Made by a program: the position numbers and the translations under genes
Assembly (NCBI RefSeq): GCF_003073175.1
Contig: NZ_QBBX01000003.1
Coordinates: forward strand, 112,119 to 176,118
Direction: 5' to 3'
Length of the DNA stretch: 64,000 nucleotides
Source of the DNA: Peribacillus acanthi
Lineage (GTDB): Bacteria > Bacillota > Bacilli > Bacillales > DSM-1321
Shown here: positions 17,968-28,534 of the stretch, piece by piece
How positions within the stretch are numbered: position 1 is the stretch's first letter
Layout of the letters: each line of letters opens with the position of its first letter
Notes under the pieces: generated by a model
What the model was told of the DNA's origin: nothing
What the model saw: the letters and a program-made list of their open reading frames with translations, nothing else
Database searches by the model: none

Positions 17968-18925
17968 TCATTTAGAGGGAGACAGTGTATTCTACACTCG
18001 TCTCCTTGATTATGTGGAAGAATGTTCCTTAATATTGTTGAAATACATTAAGCTAAGAAGCAATGTATATGTAATTTATACAAATGAGGGAACCTTCTTA
18101 TTAAAAGGATTTTCCTCGTATGAAAAAATGGAACTTCAAATAGCATTCACTTCTTATCTGTATGAGCAAGGCTTTTATGAGACCTATAAGTTTCGTGAAG
18201 ATCAGAAGATTTTTTTATATAGAGGTTTAACATATACGTTAATTGAGTTTCTTCCCCCACGTTCAAAAAAATTCTCCTATAAAAAAGAGACTGACAGGGT
18301 TGAAGGATTGATTCTTCTTTCCAAGTTTCATGAAGCAGGGAAAGGATTTATTTCTCCAACGGGAAAGTCTTTGCCTAAACTTCGCCAAAAAGAAAAGTGG
18401 GAAGAGCGACTTAAAGTTTTCGAACAATTTGTACCTTCTGTTCAAACCTTCGTGGCTGATTCAATCATTGCATCGTATATTGAATGGGGAAGGTGGTCAT
18501 TGGAAGGATTGGCTAAATATTATGGTTATCTGAAAAAAGAAGAAAATACAGTGCTTCATGGCGACGTGGCCCACCATAATTTTTTGCGAAAGAAAAATGG
18601 AGCTTTATCTATCATTGATTTTGACTTAATATCTTCCGGCCCCCCTATATTAGACATACTCCAATATGCGAATCGAATTCTTCCTTATTTACATGATTTT
18701 GAGGAAATTTGGGATTATCCTGAAATCAACAAATATAAGTCCAATACTGCTTTCTTATATGCTCTGGCATTCCCTGCTGATATATTTAGGGAATGGAATA
18801 GAATCTTCCGTGATAATTTAGTCCATAACCAAATTTATGTCCACTCAATTTGGAAATTAACGGTCGAACAATATGCTGAACGAATGAAGTTTTATACTTC
18901 TTTGTCCAAAATGGTAGGAGAGTAA
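17957..18925 (+). CDS. CotS/YsxE-family spore coat kinase-like protein
   Basis: Aminoglycoside-phosphotransferase-fold protein of 322 residues. The catalytic-loop motif HGDVAHHNFL and the metal motif SIIDFDLIS are both kept, so a kinase-like fold is likely, though no substrate is known for this coat family. ATG 17957 is inferred from the overlap with the safA stop and a weak GAAAGCAGCGAG before it; an ATG at 17921 is a less likely alternative. In B. subtilis the relative YsxE is encoded next to spoVID, the SafA partner. Here the gene is fused to the safA transcript, which suggests a joint role in coat assembly. Confidence 0.8.
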   Translation: MNVNHLEGDSVFYTRLLDYVEECSLILLKYIKLRSNVYVIYTNEGTFLLKGFSSYEKMELQIAFTSYLYEQGFYETYKFREDQKIFLYRGLTYTLIEFLPPRSKKFSYKKETDRVEGLILLSKFHEAGKGFISPTGKSLPKLRQKEKWEERLKVFEQFVPSVQTFVADSIIASYIEWGRWSLEGLAKYYGYLKKEENTVLHGDVAHHNFLRKKNGALSIIDFDLISSGPPILDILQYANRILPYLHDFEEIWDYPEINKYKSNTAFLYALAFPADIFREWNRIFRDNLVHNQIYVHSIWKLTVEQYAERMKFYTSLSKMVGE

Positions 18926-19005
18926 AGTACCTCCAAAATTTATTAGAAATACCTATAATTTTTTTGGCTTAAAACCTCCGTTTCTTTAAACACTAGTAAG
19001 GAGAA

Positions 19006-19030
19006 GGTAAGACTGTCCAAACAGGTTACC
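19006..19030 (+). other. Hairpin in the coxA leader
   Basis: GGTAA..CTGT-CCAA-ACAG..TTACC forms a stem with a small internal loop 33 bases before the coxA start. No T run follows. Function unknown. Confidence 0.4.
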
Positions 19031-19062
19031 TACTCAAGTGTAAGGAAAAGGGGGTTTTCCTA

Positions 19063-19776
19063 TTGGGCAAGAAAACGATATTGGTTCCAGTAACGCTCCT
19101 AGCGATTGCTGGGATTACCGGATGTTCTACAAAGGAAGAAGCAAGAGATTCTGTAAATAACATGACTGAAAATGTGGGTTATTATACGAATCACAAGGAA
19201 GAAAAAGGGAATGCGATTTTGCTTGATGAACAGGCACCTGTTCCTCACATGATGAATGACTACAATGGTTATTACGAAGGTCGAGAAAAAGAGAGACTAG
19301 AACATGATGGAAACCCTACTGTTCCTATTTCAGACCGTGATCAAGGGTGGTTTAGACAAGATGGTGATTATAATCGAGATGATAAGAACTATCATAATCA
19401 CTTGGTAACGACCCGACCGGCAAGAGCCTCTTACTATACAGCGTATGAGGGAAGATTGGCTGAAAAGCTTTCCCAAGCTGCTGAGAAAGATGACAATGTA
19501 AAAGCAGCCAGATCAGTCATCAATGGTAATAAAGCGATGATTGCTGTTTTGATTACAGACTTTGATAAGTCTCAAGAAACGAAGCAACGATTAGAGAAAC
19601 AGTTAAAACCGTTAGCCGGGGATAAGAAGGTATATATCCTAACAGATTCGGGTGTGTACTATTATGTGCAGTCATTAGATAATGGGCTTCGTGATGGTGG
19701 AGGAAGTAAAATTGACCAAATGAAGGCTGATAATATGCTGAAAGATTTGTCCAACCATCTCGAACATAGTGAGTAA
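19063..19776 (+). CDS. coxA: YhcN/YlaJ-family sporulation lipoprotein (CoxA-like)
   Basis: Lipoprotein of 237 residues. The signal peptide ends with the lipobox ITGC at about residue 21, so Cys would carry the lipid. The remainder is the YhcN/YlaJ domain (NVKAARSVINGNKAMIAVLI.., KVYILTDSGVYYYVQ). The position after safA matches coxA (yrbB) in B. subtilis, linked to the spore cortex. TTG 19063 follows AAAAGGGGG. The symbol rests mainly on synteny. Confidence 0.8.
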   Translation: MGKKTILVPVTLLAIAGITGCSTKEEARDSVNNMTENVGYYTNHKEEKGNAILLDEQAPVPHMMNDYNGYYEGREKERLEHDGNPTVPISDRDQGWFRQDGDYNRDDKNYHNHLVTTRPARASYYTAYEGRLAEKLSQAAEKDDNVKAARSVINGNKAMIAVLITDFDKSQETKQRLEKQLKPLAGDKKVYILTDSGVYYYVQSLDNGLRDGGGSKIDQMKADNMLKDLSNHLEHSE

Positions 19777-19784
19777 TTGATTTA

Positions 19785-19809
19785 GGGGGCGATTGCTGCC
19801 TCCTTTTTT
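19785..19809 (+). terminator. Terminator of the safA-coxA region
   Basis: GGGGGC-N7-GCCTCC stem (one G-T pair) followed by six T. Confidence 0.85.
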
Positions 19810-19868
19810 ATGGTATGAACATTACAAATGTATAAAGGCAAGTTCTCTAAATTAAATGGTTAAAAATA

Positions 19869-19898
19869 GCATGTGCGGACAGACTATGGGTAAAGAAT
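19869..19898 (+). promoter_or_regulatory. Possible forespore (sigma-F/G) promoter of bofC
   Basis: GCATG at 19869-19873 and GGTAAAG at 19889 with a 15-base spacer resemble the sigma-F/sigma-G class. bofC is known to be expressed in the forespore. The -10 match is incomplete. Confidence 0.45.
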
Positions 19899-19955
19899 TA
19901 TATTTTTTATTCAATTATGATGAAATGAATCAATCTTTCACCATGAGGTGAGTTT

Positions 19956-20540
19956 ATGTTAAAGCGCACTTTTTCAAAAAGGTATTACATATTGTTTTTA
20001 TTTTTATCCATCCTGTTATTTGCTATCTCTACAACGCTAGGAGAAGAAAGCTTTGCTAAAGAAGCAAAGCAAAAACTTGTCAAGAATAATACAGCAGAAT
20101 TACAAGAAGTCATGATTCCCTCCAAACCATTAAAAAGAAAAATCGTTCTATTGAGAGAATACTTGGATGGAGATGTCAGTGAAGAGACTGTTATGGTTGA
20201 AATCTTAGCAATGGAAGATTTGTGGGCTCAATATAGAGATTGGCAGCTCGTTGATCAAAATAATAATAGGATGATATTTAAGAAAAAAATGGATGATATT
20301 TCACCGTTGCTAAAGGCAAACGGTTATTTTGGAATTACGGAGGATGGAACTCTCTCCATTTTTAATGGAAGACCAGATAGTGCTGATATCATTCACTCCT
20401 TCTTCCAAATTGATGTAGAGAAACTAGAAGGGTTGAAATATGAAGAATTGAAGCATGGCATTCGAATCTTGGACAAACATCAATATGTTCAGGTGCTAGA
20501 AGCCTACAAACCTTATTCAGTTTTAGGAATGCAAGACTAG
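19956..20540 (+). CDS. bofC: BofC, forespore regulator of the sigma-K checkpoint
   Basis: Secreted forespore protein that inhibits SpoIVB autoproteolysis and so delays activation of SpoIVFB (also encoded here, at 3237). It has a signal peptide (YYILFLFLSILLFAISTTLG) and a 194-residue length close to the family. The body includes VMVEILAMEDLWAQYRDWQL and the C-terminal BofC domain ending in a bypass-of-forespore fold (IIHSFFQIDVEKLE). ATG 19956 follows GAGGTGAG. Confidence 0.93.
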   Translation: MLKRTFSKRYYILFLFLSILLFAISTTLGEESFAKEAKQKLVKNNTAELQEVMIPSKPLKRKIVLLREYLDGDVSEETVMVEILAMEDLWAQYRDWQLVDQNNNRMIFKKKMDDISPLLKANGYFGITEDGTLSIFNGRPDSADIIHSFFQIDVEKLEGLKYEELKHGIRILDKHQYVQVLEAYKPYSVLGMQD

Positions 20541-20546
20541 AGATAT

Positions 20547-20574
20547 TACCGAGCGGAGTATAGTCCTCTCGGTA
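20547..20574 (+). terminator. Hairpin after bofC, weak terminator
   Basis: TACCGAG..CTCGGTA with inner GGA/TCC pairs. Only a short T stretch follows, so termination may be partial. Confidence 0.55.
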
Positions 20575-20651
20575 TTTCCTGTTTCACTTCTTTAACTTCT
20601 ATAGGATTGTATGTTACAATGTTGTACAGCAAACTGTAGGAGAGGGAAAAT

Positions 20652-21257
20652 TTGTTCGATTATATTACTGGTACCGTGGATTATATTAGTCCAGAATACA
20701 TAGTCGTGGATAATGGGGGGATCGGGTATCTTATTATGACGCCTAATCCTTTTATTTTTTCCACTGGCAAACAAGAGAAAGTTTATGTTCACCATTATGT
20801 TCGTGAAGATATTGCGGCCTTTTATGGCTTTAAGGGTAGAGAGGAAAAGGCTTTATTCCTTAAGTTAATCAATGTTACCGGAATTGGACCTAAAGGTGCA
20901 TTAGCCATATTGGCCTCTGGTCAAGTGGAACAGGTTGTTCAAGCGATTGAAAATGAAGATGAAAAATTCCTATTAAAGTTTCCTGGAGTGGGCAAAAAAA
21001 CGGCTAGACAAATGATTTTGGATTTAAAAGGAAAATTAGAGAATATCGTTCCAGATTATTTCCCGAATTTGTTTAATAATAAGCTTGAAACTGTTCAGAA
21101 TTCATCTTATTCTGATTCTCTCGATGAAGCAATGGAAGCGTTAAAAGCTTTAGGGTATTCAGATAAAGAAGTTCAAAGAGCTGCGAAGGATTTACAAAAA
21201 GAAACATTAACTACAGAGGCCTATATTAAGAAGGCGTTACAATTGATGCTAAAGTGA
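20652..21257 (+). CDS. ruvA: Holliday junction DNA helicase RuvA
   Basis: Junction-binding subunit of the RuvAB branch-migration motor. The N-terminal OB domain begins [19 protein letters not shown]. Two helix-hairpin-helix motifs follow ([32 protein letters not shown]). The C-terminal domain III ([19 protein letters not shown]) contacts RuvB. Length is 201 residues. TTG 20652 follows AGGAGAGGG. First gene of ruvAB. Confidence 0.97.
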   Translation: MFDYITGTVDYISPEYIVVDNGGIGYLIMTPNPFIFSTGKQEKVYVHHYVREDIAAFYGFKGREEKALFLKLINVTGIGPKGALAILASGQVEQVVQAIENEDEKFLLKFPGVGKKTARQMILDLKGKLENIVPDYFPNLFNNKLETVQNSSYSDSLDEAMEALKALGYSDKEVQRAAKDLQKETLTTEAYIKKALQLMLK

Positions 21258-21279
21258 TTGATAAAAAGGAGGGAAGAAC

Positions 21280-22281
21280 ATGGAAGAGCGTATCGTTAAT
21301 CAAGAAGCTGATCTACAGGAAATTTCTTTCGAACAAAGCTTAAGACCTCAAAATCTTCGGCAATACATTGGGCAGGATAAGGTGAAAGAAAACCTTCACG
21401 TTTTTATTGAAGCTGCGAAAATGAGGGAGGAAGCTCTTGACCATGTTCTTCTATACGGCCCGCCAGGATTGGGGAAAACAACATTGGCAACGATTATTGC
21501 CAATGAAATGGGTGTTAATATTCGCACTACAGCAGGTCCAGCCATTGAACGACCAGGTGACCTAGCGGCGATTTTAAGCTCCTTGGAGCCAGGTGATGTT
21601 CTTTTCATTGATGAAATTCATAGATTGCCAAGGACGGTTGAAGAAGTTCTCTATCCGGCAATGGAGGATTTCTGCTTGGATATTGTCATCGGTAAAGGGC
21701 CAACAGCACGTTCTGTTCGCTTGGACCTTCCTCCGTTCACTCTAGTTGGTGCCACTACACGAGCGGGATCATTAACTGCTCCATTGAGAGATCGTTTCGG
21801 TGTCCTAAGTAGATTGGAATATTATGAAGAAGCACAACTAAAAGAAATCCTTCTTCGGACCGCAGATATACTGGAGACAGAATTATCAGAGCTAGCTGCT
21901 GTTGAATTGGCAAAACGGTCTAGAGGAACTCCCCGGATCGCTAATCGTCTTTTACGTAGGGTGCGTGATTTCGCCCAGGTTAAAGGCTCCGGGGAAATTA
22001 CATTTGATCTTGCACAATATGCCCTTGAGTTGATGCAAGTGGATAGACGTGGACTCGATCATATAGACCATAAGCTCCTATTGAATTTATTAGATCGTTT
22101 TCGAGGTGGTCCGGTAGGGTTAGAAACAATTGCTGCAACAATTGGAGAAGAATCGCATACGATTGAAGATGTTTATGAACCTTATTTACTTCAAATCGGC
22201 TTTCTTCAACGTACTCCAAGGGGTAGGATTGCAACGGACCTTGTATACCAGCATTTTGGTAGGGAGGTACCAGTAAAATGA
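21280..22281 (+). CDS. ruvB: Holliday junction DNA helicase RuvB
   Basis: Hexameric AAA+ motor that drives branch migration with RuvA. Walker [15 protein letters not shown], Walker [11 protein letters not shown], sensor [18 protein letters not shown] and the C-terminal winged helix ([19 protein letters not shown]) are all present. Length is 333 residues, as usual. ATG 21280 follows AGGAGGG. Its stop overlaps the next gene as ATGA. Confidence 0.98.
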   Translation: MEERIVNQEADLQEISFEQSLRPQNLRQYIGQDKVKENLHVFIEAAKMREEALDHVLLYGPPGLGKTTLATIIANEMGVNIRTTAGPAIERPGDLAAILSSLEPGDVLFIDEIHRLPRTVEEVLYPAMEDFCLDIVIGKGPTARSVRLDLPPFTLVGATTRAGSLTAPLRDRFGVLSRLEYYEEAQLKEILLRTADILETELSELAAVELAKRSRGTPRIANRLLRRVRDFAQVKGSGEITFDLAQYALELMQVDRRGLDHIDHKLLLNLLDRFRGGPVGLETIAATIGEESHTIEDVYEPYLLQIGFLQRTPRGRIATDLVYQHFGREVPVK

Positions 22282-22484
22282 CTGGAATTCCTAAGATAAT
22301 GATGATTTTAGGGGCAATCTTACTAATCTTGGGTTTCTTAGCCCAGTTTATTAAGATAGGTAAGTTGCCAGGAGATATTCTGATAAAAAAAGGGAATGCT
22401 ACTTTTTATTTCCCTATTGTGACCTCCATTATCGTCAGTGTGGTACTTTCATTAATTTTTTATGTTATTGGAAGGCTAAAATAG
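22278..22484 (+). CDS. DUF2905 small membrane protein
   Basis: A 68-residue protein with two membrane segments ([18 protein letters not shown] and [20 protein letters not shown]) joined by the conserved loop [19 protein letters not shown]. This is the DUF2905 family, found widely and of unknown function. It is coupled to ruvB by a 4-base overlap and comes before queA. Confidence 0.9.
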   Translation: MTGIPKIMMILGAILLILGFLAQFIKIGKLPGDILIKKGNATFYFPIVTSIIVSVVLSLIFYVIGRLK

Positions 22485-22515
22485 GACATAAATTTTGTAC
22501 AGGATGTGAAGGACA

Positions 22516-24722
<2,207 letters not shown>

Positions 24723-24753
24723 ATAATTTGCTCGTAGAAAGGAGTTGAATTTC

Positions 24754-25029
24754 ATGGCAGAATTATTGGGTACAGTGGGTCCTTTACTAATTATGTTCGT
24801 CCTATTCTATTTCCTTTTAATCCGTCCTCAGCAGAAACGTCAAAAAGCGGTTCAAACTATGCAAACCGGACTAGCAAAAGGCGATAAAATCGTAACAATC
24901 GGAGGCCTTCATGGCTTTGTTGATTCAATCGATGATAACAAAGTTGTCATCAAATGTGGAGATGGTTCTCGTCTTACATATGACCGTGCTGCAATCCGTG
25001 AAGTAACGGAAAAAGGTACAGGTATTTAA
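24754..25029 (+). CDS. yajC: Preprotein translocase subunit YajC
   Basis: Small accessory protein of the Sec translocon, 91 residues. It has one N-terminal membrane segment (VGPLLIMFVLFYFLLIRPQQ) and the conserved RPQQKRQK motif, then a cytoplasmic barrel (GDKIVTIGGLHGFVDSI). ATG 24754 is preferred (AAAGGAG 9 bases upstream) over an in-frame TTG at 24745 that touches the site. Confidence 0.95.
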   Translation: MAELLGTVGPLLIMFVLFYFLLIRPQQKRQKAVQTMQTGLAKGDKIVTIGGLHGFVDSIDDNKVVIKCGDGSRLTYDRAAIREVTEKGTGI

Positions 25030-25052
25030 TCACTTGAAACATAATCATAATG

Positions 25053-25086
25053 CTAAAAGCCCGAAGGAATAATTCTTCGGGCTTTA
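25053..25086 (+). terminator. Bidirectional terminator between yajC and yrzE
   Basis: CTAAAAGCCCGAAG / CTTCGGGCTTTAG stem with A-rich and T-rich flanks on both sides, suited to end transcripts from either side. Confidence 0.9.
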
Positions 25087-25093
25087 GTTATTC

Positions 25094-25474
25094 TTATTTA
25101 TTTCCACCACTTAAATTGACTCCAAGAATTCCACCCATCATGCTAGTTGCGATAAAGCAACCATGATAAATCCATTCTTTAGCTGAAAAACTACTGTCAT
25201 GTCCAAGGTATTGAAAAAGTAAAATAATGGCTGTATAAAGAATACCAGTGCCTCCACCTAGCATCCAACCCTGTTTTTTACCCTTTCCACCTGAGATGAA
25301 TCCACCAATGAACAATGATATAAAAGTCATTGCCATCATGACATAAGTGAGAGAGGATTCAGTCAAGGATGAAAACCTTAAAATTAGTGAAAAGATAAAA
25401 CTTATGACGATAGCGAAGATAAAGATGGCCCCTACTCCAAACAAGATCGCCGAACCCATTTTTTTTGTTTCCAT
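25094..25474 (-). CDS. yrzE: TIGR04086 family membrane protein (YrzE-like)
   Basis: Integral membrane protein of 126 residues with four predicted segments, including ILFGVGAIFIFAIVISFIFS and MMAMTFISLFIGGFISGG. The glycine-rich loop GGKGKKQGWMLGGGTGILYT is typical. Function unknown. The symbol is taken from synteny with B. subtilis (yajC-yrzE-yrbG). ATG 25474 lies about 10 bases after AAAGGGA. Confidence 0.82.
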   Translation of the reverse strand: METKKMGSAILFGVGAIFIFAIVISFIFSLILRFSSLTESSLTYVMMAMTFISLFIGGFISGGKGKKQGWMLGGGTGILYTAIILLFQYLGHDSSFSAKEWIYHGCFIATSMMGGILGVNLSGGNK

Positions 25475-25596
25475 TCTCCCTCATTCCCTTTCCATTTAAC
25501 TTCAAGCAATATAAACGCTTTGTACAAGCATATTCTCACTATTTTTGATTTAGACTATAGACATTGCAATTTTCATGATGGTAGGGGGGAACGCTT

Positions 25597-26274
25597 GTGG
25601 AAGCCTTTGTTCATATTGGATTACGAACAATATTTATGTATGTATTAATTATTATAATCTTCAGGTTAATGGGGAAAAGGGAGATAGGGGAACTGAATAT
25701 ACTTGATCTTGTCGTATTTATCATGATTGCAGAGTTGGCAGTTATCTCGATAGAACAGCCAAATTCACCGATCGTCCATTCTATCTTTCCAATGATTATG
25801 CTGATGCTCATTCAAATTACCTCAGCTATTCTGTCATTAAAAAGCCAACGCTTTAGGGAATTTGTAGATGGTCGTCCAACCATGATAATAACTAATGGAA
25901 AAATAGATGAAAAAGCGATGAAAAAACAAAGGTACAACTTTGAAGATTTGTTGGTCCAATTAAGAGAAAAGGATGTTCAAGATGTAAAAGAAGTAGAATA
26001 CGCCATTTTAGAAACTTCGGGAAAGTTATCGGTATTTAAAAAAGAAGAGCAGAACCAAAAGAAAACGAAAACGAAAACATCGTCCTTGGCCCTGCCTTTA
26101 ATTTTAGATGGAGCGATTCAACAACGGAACTTAATTGAATTTGATAAAACACAAGAGTGGCTACTAGAACAAATGAAAAAACAAGGCTATCCTGACATAA
26201 CACAGATTTCTTATTGTAGTTATGACAATGAAGCATTTTTTATCGATCAGAAAGATGAATCATCATCGAATTAG
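25597..26274 (+). CDS. yrbG: DUF421 membrane protein (YrbG-like)
   Basis: Protein of 225 residues with about three N-terminal membrane segments (FMYVLIIIIFRLMGKREIGE, LDLVVFIMIAELAVIS, FPMIMLMLIQITSAILSL) and a YetF/DUF421 soluble domain (GRPTMIITNGKIDEKAMKKQ, DLLVQLREKDVQDV, EYAILETSGKLSVFKKEE). Related YetF/YdfR proteins act in spore envelope or phospholipid matters; the role of this one is unknown. GTG 25597 follows AGGGGGG. The 3' end overlaps the convergent spoVB by 12 bases. Confidence 0.85.
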   Translation: MEAFVHIGLRTIFMYVLIIIIFRLMGKREIGELNILDLVVFIMIAELAVISIEQPNSPIVHSIFPMIMLMLIQITSAILSLKSQRFREFVDGRPTMIITNGKIDEKAMKKQRYNFEDLLVQLREKDVQDVKEVEYAILETSGKLSVFKKEEQNQKKTKTKTSSLALPLILDGAIQQRNLIEFDKTQEWLLEQMKKQGYPDITQISYCSYDNEAFFIDQKDESSSN

Positions 26275-27810
26275 AATGTTGATATAAGGGATTTTTTGTA
26301 GTTCACTCTTCTTGATGACTTTCATAACAATCAACAATAAGATAAAGACTATTGTCAAAACCATGATGGAAGTTAATAAATTGGTGATTGGTCCCAGAGC
26401 TATAAATATTTTATTGTAGCAGAGGAATCCAATAAAACCTGATATGAAAGTCACCCCTAGTGTAACTAAGTATTGACGAACTTCAATAGTGAAAGAAACT
26501 TTTTTTACGATTGTGAAAAAATGTAGGAAAGTGACTAATACAATTCCAACTGCCATACCAAGCGCCGCTCCCATAATTCCAAACTCTTCTCTAGAAGCAA
26601 GTAGAAAAATGATTGCAGTTTTTGCTACAGCGCCAATCAAACTGTTAATCATAGCTGCCTTTGCTAAATTCAATGCTTGTAAAACCGATTGAAGGGGCAT
26701 TTGGTAGTAATAAAATATGAAAAACGGTGCCATGAATTTAATAAATACAGCAGACCCGGAAGTACCATACATCGCTTCCATGAGAGGAACTGCAAATACA
26801 TAAAGTGCAATGACGGATAAACAACCTGTAATGAAAGTAATTCTTAAAGCTTGTTGTAGCCTATGCTGGATTGTTTTATGGTCTCCTGAAGCATGGGCTT
26901 CGCTAACGGCAGGTACGAGGGAAGTAGAAAGTGCCATCGTTACGAAAGAGGGAAGCATTAATAAAGGAAGGGCATAGCCTGTTAGCTCCCCATATTGTTT
27001 GGTAGCCACTCCTGCAGCGATTCCTGCTATTGCCAAACTTTGAGCGACTACAATAGGTTCTAGAAACCAGGCAATCGAACCGATCATCCTACTACCCATG
27101 CTAGGCACGGCAATACTCATTAGTTCATTAAATGTATCTCTTCCTTTACGTACCGATTTAAAAAATTTGCTCCTCACTTTAAAGTGTTTTTTGATTTTAA
27201 ATGTAGTCATTAGGTATGCAAGTGATACTAGTTCTCCAATTACCGAGGAAAGCATTGCGCCTGCTGCTGCATATTCAATTCCATACGGAAGGAAAGCTTT
27301 TGTCATGACTGCGATGAGGGTGATGCGAACTACTTGTTCCAAAACTTGTGAATAAGCTGCCGGTTTCATATTTTGCTTTCCTTGGAAATAACCCCTTAAA
27401 ACAGATGAAACAGCTATGATTGGAACAATTGGTGCAATCGCCATTAGTGGCCAATACGTCCTTTCATCGGTGAACAATGTCTCAGACAATAGAGGAGCTA
27501 GTAGGAAAAGTGCAGGAGTAAAGATTAATGACAATCCAACTGTAATACTTAATGAAACGACTAAAATCTTCTTTATCTTCTTTTGGTCTCCAACGGCATT
27601 CGCTTCTGCTACGAATTTAGAAATGGCGACAGGCAGTCCAAATTGAGTGATGGTGATCACTAGGAATAAAGTTGGGAGGGCCATCATGTAAAGCCCGACT
27701 CCTTCTTCGCCAATAAATCTTGCTACCACTATACGATTGACAAATCCTAGTACCCTGGTAATCAGACCAGCAACCAGTAAGATCATTGCTCCTTTAAAAA
27801 ACTTCGACAT
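26263..27810 (-). CDS. spoVB: Stage V sporulation protein B
   Basis: Polytopic MOP/MATE-type flippase of 515 residues with about 14 membrane segments, needed for spore cortex synthesis and thought to move lipid-linked peptidoglycan precursors. The signature GFVNRIVVARFIGEEGVGLYMMA is typical when read in parts. ATG 27810 gives the family start MSKFFKGAMILL with AAGGCAGGT upstream; a TTG at 27831 would add 7 residues. A sigma-E-type promoter lies upstream. Confidence 0.95.
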   Translation of the reverse strand: MSKFFKGAMILLVAGLITRVLGFVNRIVVARFIGEEGVGLYMMALPTLFLVITITQFGLPVAISKFVAEANAVGDQKKIKKILVVSLSITVGLSLIFTPALFLLAPLLSETLFTDERTYWPLMAIAPIVPIIAVSSVLRGYFQGKQNMKPAAYSQVLEQVVRITLIAVMTKAFLPYGIEYAAAGAMLSSVIGELVSLAYLMTTFKIKKHFKVRSKFFKSVRKGRDTFNELMSIAVPSMGSRMIGSIAWFLEPIVVAQSLAIAGIAAGVATKQYGELTGYALPLLMLPSFVTMALSTSLVPAVSEAHASGDHKTIQHRLQQALRITFITGCLSVIALYVFAVPLMEAMYGTSGSAVFIKFMAPFFIFYYYQMPLQSVLQALNLAKAAMINSLIGAVAKTAIIFLLASREEFGIMGAALGMAVGIVLVTFLHFFTIVKKVSFTIEVRQYLVTLGVTFISGFIGFLCYNKIFIALGPITNLLTSIMVLTIVFILLLIVMKVIKKSELQKIPYINILIR

Positions 27811-27855
27811 GCCGATTACCTGCCTTCTCAAAATGAATCAATTCATATACAATAA

Positions 27856-27883
27856 TTTATATGCTTGCAGTTGGACAAAACAT
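27856..27883 (-). promoter_or_regulatory. Candidate sigma-E promoter of spoVB
   Basis: On the minus strand, ATGTT (27883-27879), 15-base spacer, CATATAAA (27863-27856), close to the sigma-E consensus and 46 bases before the start. spoVB is known to be transcribed by sigma-E. Confidence 0.55.
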
Positions 27884-27954
27884 GACAAGCGTTTCTCTCA
27901 TCCTAGAAACCAGTCCTAAAAATAGAAAATAGGTCGCAGAGAGAGGTAGAATTT

Positions 27955-28251
27955 ATGGGAAATAGTCATCAGTTTGATGAATTTAAGCAAAGTGTCATGC
28001 CTGCATTACAGAGCAAAAGGGAAGAGTTTGTCCTGTATGGCTACGGGGAAGTGAAGGAACAGGACATTTGGCACTATCTTCAGAAGAAAAAATGGAAAAA
28101 GCATCAAGGTTCTCCATTGTTACATAACATCGTGAACGATATCTTGAGACTAAATGTAAGTGAGTATATACATTTTGCCACTATCGAAGCGTTTAAGGCC
28201 TCATCGAATGGATTAAATGGCCCGGATTCCTATAAAGATTTATTGGGATGA
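27955..28251 (+). CDS. comN: Post-transcriptional regulator ComN-like (YrzD)
   Basis: A 98-residue protein of the family named after ComN (YrzD), which in B. subtilis acts after transcription on the comE mRNA and binds DivIVA. Recognisable stretches are KREEFVLYGYGEVKEQDIW and KWKKHQGSPLLHNIVNDI. It stands alone between spoVB and secDF, the same place as yrzD. ATG 27955 follows AGAGAGAGG. Confidence 0.85.
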   Translation: MGNSHQFDEFKQSVMPALQSKREEFVLYGYGEVKEQDIWHYLQKKKWKKHQGSPLLHNIVNDILRLNVSEYIHFATIEAFKASSNGLNGPDSYKDLLG

Positions 28252-28300
28252 ATAAATTGTACTTTCGGTCTAGCATGCAAAATATACAATTGTAATCAGA

Positions 28301-28329
28301 TTGACAGTGTTTTTAAATTGTCTCATAAT
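28301..28329 (+). promoter_or_regulatory. Probable promoter of secDF
   Basis: TTGACA (28301-28306), 17-base spacer, CATAAT (28324-28329). It implies a leader of about 200 bases in which I see no clear riboswitch or terminator. Confidence 0.6.
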
Positions 28330-28534
28330 ATGGTAGGAGCTTCGACATTTTCCGAATGATTGTTACCTATTATTTTTTTCTAATTTAAGTAAAATAAAGA
28401 CCTTAACATTATTTATGTGACGACATTTTCTCTTAAATGTAAGAATATTCAGTTTTTATGTCCGGTAGAACTTTTGTCTCTGCATCTAATGTTTCGTTAA
28501 GGCTTGAAAAGTACCTGAGGAGGATCAATACATA

